Shown one piece after another: positions 48,026 through 56,034 of a stretch of 64,000 nt of DNA. Numbering within the stretch: position 1 is the first letter of the stretch; each line of letters begins with the position of its first letter. The position numbers and the translations under genes are program-made. The DNA is from Mastigocoleus testarum BC008. GTDB lineage: Bacteria; Cyanobacteriota; Cyanobacteriia; Cyanobacteriales; Nostocaceae. Location of the stretch: contig NZ_LMTZ01000035.1 in NCBI RefSeq assembly GCF_001456025.1, forward strand, positions 62,001-126,000, read 5' to 3'. The notes below the pieces were generated by a model, which saw only the letters and a list, made by a program, of their open reading frames with translations, did not search any database and had not been told where the DNA came from.

Positions 48026-49981
48026 ATGTATAAAAAATATGTTTATTTACTGACTTTAACTTTATTAATAATTACAAGTTTATTTACTACTAACATTCGT
48101 CCAGCTTTTGCAGATTTACCACCCCTAATCAAGCGAGAAATTCTTTTTGGTAACCCTGAAAAAGTCAACCCACAAATTTCTCCGGACGGTAAATACGTTA
48201 CATATATTGCACCTGATAAAAATGATATTTTGCAAGTGTGGATACGTACTTTAGGTAAGCAAGATGACCGAATGCTAACAGCAGATAAGAAACGAGGTAT
48301 TCGCAGATATTTTTGGACTTATGATGGCAAACAGTTAATTTATCTTCAGGATATTAATGGTAATGAAAATTACAATTTATATGCTGTTAATGTAAATACT
48401 AAAGAAGTACGTAATTTAACGCCATATAAAAATATTCAGGCTCGAACAATAGCTTTAGACCATAAATTTCCCAATCAAATATTAGTTGGGTTGAATATTG
48501 ACGACCCCCGCAGACACGATGCTTACCGAATAGATTTAAAAACTGGGAAAGCTACTTTAGAAATGAAAAATTCTGGTACTGTAGTGCAAAAAGTTGCCGA
48601 CCCTCAACTTAAAATTCGTGCAACTGTTGCTACAACCCCAGATGGAGGTTCGACTTTATCTACCAGAACCAATACTAGTGAACCTTGGAAAATTGTTCGC
48701 AAGTGGGGACCGGATGAAGAAGGAGGTGCAGTAAGTTTTTCTCAAGATGGTAAAACACTTTATATTCGGAGCAATCATAATGCTAACGCTAGCAGACTCT
48801 TAGCATTAGATGTCGCATCAGGTAAAGAAAAAGTAATCGCTCAAGATCCACAATACGATCTGGCTGGGACACTGATTCATCCAACAAATCAGGAAATTCA
48901 AGCGGTTGGATTTTACAAAGATAAATTGGAGTGGCAGGTATTAGATAATAATATTGCTACAGATTTTCAAGCTCTATCTAAAGTTCGTCGGGGTCAATTT
49001 AGTATTGTAGGGCGCGACCTTGCAGATAAAACTTGGTTAGTAGCCTATCTAACTGATGATGGACCAGTTTACTACTATAAGTACAATCGCGATACAAAAC
49101 AAAGCAAGCTTTTGTTTAGCAACCAACCCGAACTGGAAAAATTGCAGTTGGCGCAAATTAAGCCAATTTCCTATAAATCTCGCGACGGTTTGACCATTAA
49201 TGGTTATCTCACGACACCTGTAGGAATTCCAGCGAAAAATCTACCTACAATTTTACTCGTACATGGTGGACCTTGGGCGCGTGATATTTGGGGTTACGAT
49301 CCTATCGTTCAATGGTTAGCGAACCGGGGTTATGCTGTATTACAAGTTAATTTCCGAGGATCTGCAGGGTACGGTAAAAAGTTTCTCAACGCTGGAAATC
49401 GCGAATGGGGGGCTAAAATGCATGATGACTTGATTGACGGGGTTAACTGGATTGTTAAACAAGGTATCGCCGATCCGAAAAAAGTTGCGATAATGGGTGG
49501 TTCCTATGGTGGTTATGCAAGCTTAGCTGGGGTAACATTTACACCCGATGTGTTTGCTGCTGCGGTAAGTATTGTTGGACCTTCTAATTTGGTTACCCTG
49601 ATGGAAAATATTCCTCCCTATTGGGAACCAATCAGAGCTTTACTATACAACCGTGTTGGTAATCCAAAAACCGAAATAGAATTTCTCAAATCGCGATCGC
49701 CCTTATTTTTTGTAGATCGCATTCAAACTCCATTACTAATTGGACAAGGTGCAAACGATCCACGGGTCAAACAAGTGGAAAGCGAACAGATCGTCAACGC
49801 CATGCGTAAAGCTAACAAACCTGTAGAATACATTCTTTACACTGATGAAGGGCATAGCTTTGTACGTCCGGAAAATAGATTACATTTCTTTGCTAAAACT
49901 GAAGAGTTTTTAGGTAAATACTTGGGTGGAAGAGTTGAACCGGTGGGTAATATACCGGGACATTCTGGTGTGGTTAAGTAA
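48026..49981 (+). CDS. Exported prolyl-oligopeptidase-family (S9) peptidase
   Basis: ATG 48026 (651 residues) follows AGAGGT; the preceding GTG is also in frame. A signal peptide (about 1-30, ending PAFA) points to export. The middle (about 35-350) is a beta-propeller (QISPDGKYVTYI, SFSQDGKTLYIRS). The C-terminal alpha/beta hydrolase has ILLVHGGPWARD, catalytic Ser493 in GGSYGGYASLAG, GQGANDPRVK with the Asp, and YTDEGHSF with the His. It should cleave peptides or acyl groups in the periplasm. Its stop codon TAA is the first part of a TAATGGG repeat. Confidence 0.93.
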   Translation: MYKKYVYLLTLTLLIITSLFTTNIRPAFADLPPLIKREILFGNPEKVNPQISPDGKYVTYIAPDKNDILQVWIRTLGKQDDRMLTADKKRGIRRYFWTYDGKQLIYLQDINGNENYNLYAVNVNTKEVRNLTPYKNIQARTIALDHKFPNQILVGLNIDDPRRHDAYRIDLKTGKATLEMKNSGTVVQKVADPQLKIRATVATTPDGGSTLSTRTNTSEPWKIVRKWGPDEEGGAVSFSQDGKTLYIRSNHNANASRLLALDVASGKEKVIAQDPQYDLAGTLIHPTNQEIQAVGFYKDKLEWQVLDNNIATDFQALSKVRRGQFSIVGRDLADKTWLVAYLTDDGPVYYYKYNRDTKQSKLLFSNQPELEKLQLAQIKPISYKSRDGLTINGYLTTPVGIPAKNLPTILLVHGGPWARDIWGYDPIVQWLANRGYAVLQVNFRGSAGYGKKFLNAGNREWGAKMHDDLIDGVNWIVKQGIADPKKVAIMGGSYGGYASLAGVTFTPDVFAAAVSIVGPSNLVTLMENIPPYWEPIRALLYNRVGNPKTEIEFLKSRSPLFFVDRIQTPLLIGQGANDPRVKQVESEQIVNAMRKANKPVEYILYTDEGHSFVRPENRLHFFAKTEEFLGKYLGGRVEPVGNIPGHSGVVK

Positions 49982-50033
49982 TGGGTAATGGGTAATTGGT
50001 AATGGGTAATGGGTAATGGGTAATGGGTAATGG
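49979..50033. repeat. Short tandem heptamer repeat, TAATGGG type, about 8 copies
   Basis: TAATGGG units (one TAATTGG variant) run directly from the stop codon of the S9 peptidase gene. The first unit provides the TAA stop. This is the STRR class of heterocystous cyanobacteria. Confidence 0.9.
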
Positions 50034-50151
50034 GTGAGGGTGTGTTATTCCAATTTCAAAAAATACTACTACACATCAATTTTTTGAATCTGTTCCCTGT
50101 TTCCTGTTCCCTTTTATAAACCAAATTTAGCAATCTTAAAGAAAATTGTTC

Positions 50152-50940
50152 TTAAATAATAGCTACCGGTAAAGTATCCTTGTACCAATTCTTGGGTAAA
50201 CCTGCATCTCTACCAGCTTTTTTGATAATCGTCATAATTCGCTTCATGTCTCCCACGGTATGACGATGACAACCATTAGAACCATTTCCAGCCATTAAAT
50301 TTCCCTTCCGTCCATGAAACCCAAGTCTCACAGGATAACCATTTTTATCTGTTTGGTTTGGTGGAGAGTAAAAATTTGCATAAGCAGGTTTAAAACTAGG
50401 GCTGCTATCCGGCACAATATAATCGATTGTGTACATTCCTTCCGGAGCGTACCATTGACTGTAACGCGCTCCCACTGCTCGAAATTTTTCCCGATTAATT
50501 TTACCGTTCTGACTTTTGTAAATGATGGTGGTTGTGAGTTGTGGTGAAGTTTTACCAATCTTAGTTCTATTAATCTCAGTTCCACCAATCTCGGTTCCAC
50601 CAATCTCAGTTCCACCAATTTCAAAAATAATCATTACAGGAGATGTGATATTTGTATCGGGGTTGTAACCAAAGGTATTTAGACATGCTTTGGTACTTTC
50701 AATATCTCCTGTTTGGGGTAATTGATTAATTAATCCGTTCAGACATTTATTATTTTCTTCAGTAATACTTGGATTGGAGTAAATATTTGTATCGCCATTA
50801 AAATTATCTGTATCGTAAGTATATATTTGCGCTGCATGTGATTTCTGATTTCCCCCAAAAACACTATTTAGTATGAAAATAACTAAGGTCAATCCAATAT
50901 TCAAGGAAAATTTTGATACTTTATTCCAATTAAAAAACAT
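50152..50940 (-). CDS. Exported L,D-transpeptidase-like (YkuD-type) protein
   Basis: The 262-residue product has a signal peptide (core VFILNSVFGG region, cleaved near KSHAAQ, about 37). The C-terminus has LGFHGRKGNLMAGNG followed by SNGCHRHTVGDMKRI. His209 and Cys224 are spaced as in YkuD L,D-transpeptidases, whose motif is HG...S-x-GC-x-R, so peptidoglycan cross-linking or lipoprotein attachment is possible. The match is divergent (His follows Cys directly). A GGTEI pentapeptide repeat (three perfect copies, about residues 109-123) lies between the N-terminal part and the catalytic part, encoded by 15-bp tandem DNA. Confidence 0.65.
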   Translation of the reverse strand: MFFNWNKVSKFSLNIGLTLVIFILNSVFGGNQKSHAAQIYTYDTDNFNGDTNIYSNPSITEENNKCLNGLINQLPQTGDIESTKACLNTFGYNPDTNITSPVMIIFEIGGTEIGGTEIGGTEINRTKIGKTSPQLTTTIIYKSQNGKINREKFRAVGARYSQWYAPEGMYTIDYIVPDSSPSFKPAYANFYSPPNQTDKNGYPVRLGFHGRKGNLMAGNGSNGCHRHTVGDMKRIMTIIKKAGRDAGLPKNWYKDTLPVAII

Positions 50941-51024
50941 CTTTATAATAGCCAGATAAATATAATGTTTGAGAGAAAATATAGATGATAAATAATTAAA
51001 AATGATTTATTAGTGAGAGAAATT

Positions 51025-51630
51025 TTAGCGGGAGAAATGTCTTTCCCAACCTTCACTAAAAGACAAAGAAAAATTACTTTTTTGTGGTTCTGATATTGGT
51101 TTAATTAACCTTAGATTACTGCGATAAACCTTATAAATAGCCGCATTACATGAGGTTTGTGAATCTATCAGCTTTTCTTCACTTTCTTCACTTTTAAGCA
51201 AAGTTGAAGGATGTTTTCCGATTTGGAAAATCATAATTTTATATTCTCCTCCCTCATAATCAGTTAGTTTAGATTGCCAAGGTTGTTTATATTCATTTCG
51301 CCATTGGGAAAGACTATTTCCTACAACAGTTATTCCAGCAGGAGTTTGTAGGGTTGTTCCATCATCTAAAAATGTTTTCAATATAGGGTTTCGGACAATA
51401 CAGCCATTTTGACGAGTCAAGCTAAAAGTTCCAGGAATAACTTCTCGTTTAATTACTTTTGCAGAGGAATCATCTCTATTTAGTAATACTGAGACACTCT
51501 GAGATGAAGTTAATGATGTTTCTGCAAAAGCTTGAGAAGCTAAGAGAGTTACAGAACCAAGGGCTAAAAGCATAGCGATCGCGACCCTATTGCACATAGT
51601 GCAAAACCTAAAGTCTAAAACAAATTTCAT
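51025..51630 (-). CDS. Exported hypothetical protein
   Basis: This 201-residue protein has a signal peptide (IAMLLALGSVTLLASQAFA, cleaved near 36). ATG 51597 is an alternative start that gives a more usual signal length. Three Cys lie in or near the mature part (QNGCIVRN, TSCNAAIY, and one in the signal). No domain is recognised. It lies between two other exported proteins on the same strand, 84 bp before the L,D-transpeptidase-like gene, so a shared envelope function is possible. Confidence 0.6.
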   Translation of the reverse strand: MKFVLDFRFCTMCNRVAIAMLLALGSVTLLASQAFAETSLTSSQSVSVLLNRDDSSAKVIKREVIPGTFSLTRQNGCIVRNPILKTFLDDGTTLQTPAGITVVGNSLSQWRNEYKQPWQSKLTDYEGGEYKIMIFQIGKHPSTLLKSEESEEKLIDSQTSCNAAIYKVYRSNLRLIKPISEPQKSNFSLSFSEGWERHFSR

Positions 51631-51844
51631 TGCTAATGTTTGGGAATAATTAAATTTACAACAGTAATCAAGAACAAAGCATGAAGGATGAAATCTAATA
51701 TTGGAAATTAATAAATTAATATTGAGAATTTTTCATCCTTCATGAGGAGAATCGAGAAGTACGACTCTCTTCATCGGAACTATAGACGAGCATGATTTTA
51801 TCTTTTGTTCGATCCAATCCGCTCGTATTAGTTCTTTGTTGAAG

Positions 51845-52852
51845 TTAGTTACAACCCCTTGCTGTACAAACGCGAGAACGGCGAGGTTGTTTAATGACAT
51901 AACGTCTAATTTGTACTTTTGAAGGAGTGCTTGTTTTGCGAACAATAGGATAATGGGGAGCACAATTTGCGATCGCATAAGCTTGAGCCTCTTGATAAGA
52001 TACTACACCGTTATTCAGACGTTGTTGGAAAATTTCTTGATTATCAACTACTTTCATGGCTGTTACAAATGCAGTATCCATCTTCTTTTGCACACCTTCG
52101 CGACTTTCGATAGTGTCCATGCTAGTGCTGGAAACATCCAAAGCAAAACCTAAACCTCCACCAGCAATACGTCTTGGTTTGAGAGCAAAACCTTGACGGT
52201 AATTAACGCTAGCTCCACAAGCTGAACGATATTGGAAGGAGAAAGCTTCAGAACCCGTTCCTGGGGCTTGGTCGCCAAAATGTACGCTATTGTACTTGTC
52301 TCCATCAACTTTTACCCTCGTAGAAGGTGAGACGGAAGTTGAACCAGTTGTTACAGATTGCTGGCTTTGTTGACCTCCAACTGTAGCATTACCACCTTGG
52401 CTAATGTTGGAATTGGTGTTGGTGTTGCTACTATTTCCACTGTTATTAACTTTTGCACTGGAGTTACTTGAACTGTGGGAATTAGAACTGCTACGAGATT
52501 TAGAAATACTGTTGGAGTTAGAACTGCTATGAGAGTTAGAACTAGATTTCACAGGAGTAACAACAGTCGTTTTATTGATATTCTGGTGAGGCTGATGGGG
52601 CTTGTGATGAGGTTTTGGATGATGAGGTTTTGGATGATGAGGCTTCTTATGGTGAGGTTTGGGATGATGAGGTTTCTTATGATGAGGTTTAGGATGTTTC
52701 CAATTTTTATTTGCATATAGAACACCCTCTGAAGTAATTTCCTGAGCATTGATTTCTTGGTTTAGAGTTCTTGCAAAAGCGGGAAATACAGGAAGGATGA
52801 TACCGGTAGAAATGGTAATTAAACTTATCAATGCAACTTTCTTACAAAGCAT
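51845..52852 (-). CDS. Exported His/Lys/Pro-rich and Ser/Asn-rich protein
   Basis: The 335-residue product starts with a signal peptide (ISLITISTGIILPVFPAFA, about 8-27). Residues about 52-90 consist of KPHHKKPHHP-type repeats with some 18 His, a likely metal-binding region. A Ser/Asn-rich low-complexity linker (about 103-170) follows. The folded C-terminal part (about 180-335) has four Cys (ACGASV, ANCAPHY, RSRVCTARGCN). I know no such family. The repeats are encoded by near-identical 12-24 bp DNA units, so copy number may vary. Confidence 0.65.
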   Translation of the reverse strand: MLCKKVALISLITISTGIILPVFPAFARTLNQEINAQEITSEGVLYANKNWKHPKPHHKKPHHPKPHHKKPHHPKPHHPKPHHKPHQPHQNINKTTVVTPVKSSSNSHSSSNSNSISKSRSSSNSHSSSNSSAKVNNSGNSSNTNTNSNISQGGNATVGGQQSQQSVTTGSTSVSPSTRVKVDGDKYNSVHFGDQAPGTGSEAFSFQYRSACGASVNYRQGFALKPRRIAGGGLGFALDVSSTSMDTIESREGVQKKMDTAFVTAMKVVDNQEIFQQRLNNGVVSYQEAQAYAIANCAPHYPIVRKTSTPSKVQIRRYVIKQPRRSRVCTARGCN

Positions 52853-53238
52853 AATATTCTCCTAATTGTTAATAAATTAAAAATAGTTAAACGTTCAAAA
52901 AATGAATTTTATTGATGCAAGTAAAAATAATATCAAGTTTTGTTGATACGAATGCTTACAAGAATTTTTATATAAAAGCATTTGATGTCGTATAGGATTA
53001 AACTTAATGATTTAAGCAATAAAGCAAAAGGATAAAACTAAAGCTTGTTTGCTGATTTTTACTGATGAGATTTCTGGAGAGAAGTAATATTCTTTCTTCA
53101 AAGCTCTCTAACTATATATCCAAGTGCAATTTTACCTATTCCGGAAATAAAAATCACATACATTTTTATTTGTCAACCGTAAACATATATATTTACAGTT
53201 AATATATGGTAGAAAATTTTTAACCTATACATTTAGTT
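52853..53238. other. Gap between the His-rich gene and the TnpB remnant
   Basis: It holds the promoter of the His-rich gene and the decayed 3' side of the TnpB element (GTAAA...TTTAC pairing near 53180-53200). No ORF was seen. Confidence 0.4.
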
Positions 53239-53739
53239 TTATGGTTGTAGCTCCGGCAGACAACATGTCTTTATAAAAAAGTAAAAGAAAAGTAAAGGAG
53301 TTATTGGAATAAATCTAATACAGCTTCCTATAGGTTTGTGTAGTGAAAAATTAATATGTGTAGATAAATAGTTGTAAATTTTGTAGTCAAATATAACATC
53401 GACTATAAAATTTATTTGTGAGGAGTAATCCTCATTGGGGGAACTACAACCCCCTGTATCCTTATATGAAGCTAAAGAGCTAAAAAATCCTTGCCATGCT
53501 TCATGTAATCGCATCAATATCTGCTGTGCAACTTTTGCTGGTAAAGCTTTATAATCACCACTAACCTGACAGAGTTTCTCCATTGCATTATAGTTGAGAT
53601 ATTTTTCCTCAAAAATAAAGCTCTGTCTGATTAAATAATTGGCGTAATTATAAAGATTTTTTGCCAAAAAGCACAAATTATCTATCTCCTTAAAATAGGA
53701 ATTATGTTTTTTGATTACGTGCTTTTCAACCAGAAGCAT
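53239..53739 (-). pseudogene. TnpB (IS1341-type) remnant
   Basis: Residues 1 to about 95 match the N-terminus of a TnpB protein: LVEKHVIKKHNSYFKEIDNL, CFLAKNLYNYANYLIRQSFI, and YKALPAKVAQQILMRLHEAW. After SYKDTGG the homology stops and the frame runs into unrelated, hydrophobic-looking sequence. The RuvC and zinc-ribbon parts are therefore gone. Two hairpins (53418-53431 and 53436-53453) lie at the break. The remnant is divergent from the CHAT-TIR operon, 186 bp away. Confidence 0.8.
53418..53453. repeat. Paired hairpins at the TnpB break point
   Basis: GAGGA-GTAA-TCCTC (53418-53431) and GGGGG-AACTACAA-CCCCC (53436-53453) stand side by side. Subterminal hairpins of this kind mark IS200/IS605 ends, so an internal deletion may have joined an element end to the tnpB start. 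Confidence 0.4.
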
Positions 53740-53925
53740 TTTTATTCAACAACATAGGTATTTGTATGAGGATATTATCATTTTTAGCCAATCAGTCAAA
53801 AATCATGTGATAAATGTCTATATTTGATTATATTTACCTTAAAGTTGTGTGATACCAGTTTTTGCAAAAAACGATTTTACAATACCTATAAGAGAATTAG
53901 TTACACTTTTCCTTTCTTTGAACGC

Positions 53926-56034
53926 ATGGTTAAAAAAATCCTGCTTTTATCAGCAAATCCTACAGATACATCCAAGCTACGCTTGGATCTAGAAGTGCGC
54001 GAAATCCAAGCAGGTTTAGAGCGTTCTAAGCGTCGAGGGGAATTTGAAATTATCTCCAAATGGGCGGTACGAGCCGATGACTTGCGTCGTGCTTTATTGG
54101 ATCACGAACCAGAAATTGTACATTTCTCAGGACATGGTGACGGTAGTCAGGGTTTAGTCCTAGAGAATAATTCTGGACAAATGCAATTGGTAAGCGCAGA
54201 AGCTTTGGCGAGATTGTTTAAATTGTTTCCTAAGGTTGAGTGTGTAGTACTCAATGCATGTTACTCAGAGATGCAAGCTGAAGCCATTTACCAACACATT
54301 AATTATGTGATTGGGATGAATACAGCAATAGGCGATAATGCTGCAATTAAGTTTGCCGTGGGATTTTATGATGCTTTAGGAGCAGGTAGAAGTATTGAAG
54401 ATGGATTTGAGTTTGGTTGTGCGTCACTTGATTTAGAAAAGATTCCCGAATCTTCTACTCCAGTCTTAAAAAGTAAAAATATAAAAAATAAAAACGTAAC
54501 TTTTAAAGAGAGTACAGGTAAACGTATTTTCATTAGCTACAAACGGGATGTAAATCCGGATGAGCCTGTTGCGCTACAAATATTACAAGCACTGTCATCA
54601 CAACATCAAGTTTTCATTGACCAGAATATCTCTGTAGGTACACCCTGGGCTGAAATGATTGAAGCAGAAATTCGCCAAGCTGATTTCCTGATTGTCTTGC
54701 TTAGCGAACATTCAGTCCACAGTGAGATGGTGGAAACGGAAATCCGCATGGCGCAGCAATTTGCTCAAGAGCAGTCAGGAAAACCTGCTATCCTCCCAGT
54801 GCGGTTAGCATACCGTCAGCCATTTCAGTATCCTCTAAGCGCTTATTTGAATCGTATTAACTGGGCGTATTGGAATGATGAGCAGGATACAGCAGATTTA
54901 ATAGCACAGTTAAAGCAAGCTATTTATAGTAATAATTTAAGTCTTCCCAGAAAAAATCAAGTAGATTTATTGACATTAGATAAATCATCTGATTTACCAC
55001 GTCCTTTTCCTTCTGCACAGCCAGGTGCATTGGAGATTCCAGAAGGAACAATGAAACTCAAGTCTGCTTTTTACATCGAACGACGGGCTGACAACATTGC
55101 CCTGAGTACTATTGCTCAGGAGGGTGTAACAATCTCGATAAAGGGACCACGTCAAGTAGGTAAAAGTTCTTTATTAAATCGGATCTTAAAAGCAGCAAGG
55201 GACAACAGTAAACGAGTACTATTTTTGGATTTTCAACTTTTAGGTAAAGCCGACCTCGCTTCAGATGAAATTTTTCTACGTCGGTTTTGTTCTTGGATAA
55301 GTGAAGAACTAGATATAGAAGACCGAGTAGATCAATATTGGCGCAAAAAGATTAGTCATATCCAACGTTGTACCCGTTACATCAGTCGTTACATATTAAA
55401 GGAATTGAATAGTCCATTGGTTTTAGCAATGGATGAAGTGGATAAGGTATTTGATACAGCCTTTCGCAATGACTTTTTTGGTATGCTGCGCAATTGGCAC
55501 AATAGTCGTGCCATGAGCGAGATTTGGAATAATTTGGATTTTGTCTTAGTTACTTCTACTGAACCGTATCAGTTAATTGATGACCTAAATCAATCCCCTT
55601 TTAATGTGGGTCAGGTAATTGAACTAGAGGATTTTATCTTAGAACAGGTAAGAGAACTCAACCAGCTTCATGGTTCGCCTTTTAACAGTAGTGCTGAAGT
55701 AGAATTGATGAAATTATTGAACGGGCATCCTTATTTAGTAAGGAAAGCACTGTATTTGGTTACCAGTGGACAAATCACAACTACTGAGTTATTTAAGTAT
55801 GCTAATAATACCAGGGGTCCATTTGGCGATCATCTACGTCGCTTAGTATCATTGTTACATCACAGACAAGAATTAAAACAAGCTTTACTACAAGTGATTC
55901 AGCAAAATAAATGTGGAGATGAATACAGATTTTGGCAATTGCGGGGTTCGGGTTTGGTACGTTCCGATGGGCAATCAGTAATACCGCGTTGTAAACTTTA
56001 CGCGAACTATTTGCGGGAGCATCTGCGTGGTTAA
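53926..56034 (+). CDS. CHAT-TIR-AAA-like (STAND-type) ATPase
   Basis: I take ATG 53926 (702 residues); the frame is open back to TTG 53824 without support. Domain 1 (about 1-175) is a CHAT caspase-like domain with His70 in VHFSGHGDG and Cys112 in VVLNACYSE, the expected dyad. Domain 2 (about 198-330) is a TIR domain (KRIFISYKRD, VFIDQNISVG, ADFLIVLLSEHSV; candidate catalytic Glu272 in MVETEIRMA, with Met where Trp is common). Domain 3 (about 365-700) is an AAA-like ATPase with FYIERRADN, Walker A GPRQVGKSS (407-415) and Walker B LAMDEVD. CHAT domains are proteases and many bacterial TIRs cleave NAD+; neither activity is shown here. The next gene overlaps by 8 bp. Confidence 0.9.
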   Translation: MVKKILLLSANPTDTSKLRLDLEVREIQAGLERSKRRGEFEIISKWAVRADDLRRALLDHEPEIVHFSGHGDGSQGLVLENNSGQMQLVSAEALARLFKLFPKVECVVLNACYSEMQAEAIYQHINYVIGMNTAIGDNAAIKFAVGFYDALGAGRSIEDGFEFGCASLDLEKIPESSTPVLKSKNIKNKNVTFKESTGKRIFISYKRDVNPDEPVALQILQALSSQHQVFIDQNISVGTPWAEMIEAEIRQADFLIVLLSEHSVHSEMVETEIRMAQQFAQEQSGKPAILPVRLAYRQPFQYPLSAYLNRINWAYWNDEQDTADLIAQLKQAIYSNNLSLPRKNQVDLLTLDKSSDLPRPFPSAQPGALEIPEGTMKLKSAFYIERRADNIALSTIAQEGVTISIKGPRQVGKSSLLNRILKAARDNSKRVLFLDFQLLGKADLASDEIFLRRFCSWISEELDIEDRVDQYWRKKISHIQRCTRYISRYILKELNSPLVLAMDEVDKVFDTAFRNDFFGMLRNWHNSRAMSEIWNNLDFVLVTSTEPYQLIDDLNQSPFNVGQVIELEDFILEQVRELNQLHGSPFNSSAEVELMKLLNGHPYLVRKALYLVTSGQITTTELFKYANNTRGPFGDHLRRLVSLLHHRQELKQALLQVIQQNKCGDEYRFWQLRGSGLVRSDGQSVIPRCKLYANYLREHLRG

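Noticed and set aside
53824..53925. N-terminal extension of the CHAT-TIR protein from TTG 53824
   Set aside because: TTG is a weak start, the extra residues show no domain pattern, and the CHAT domain begins right at ATG 53926.
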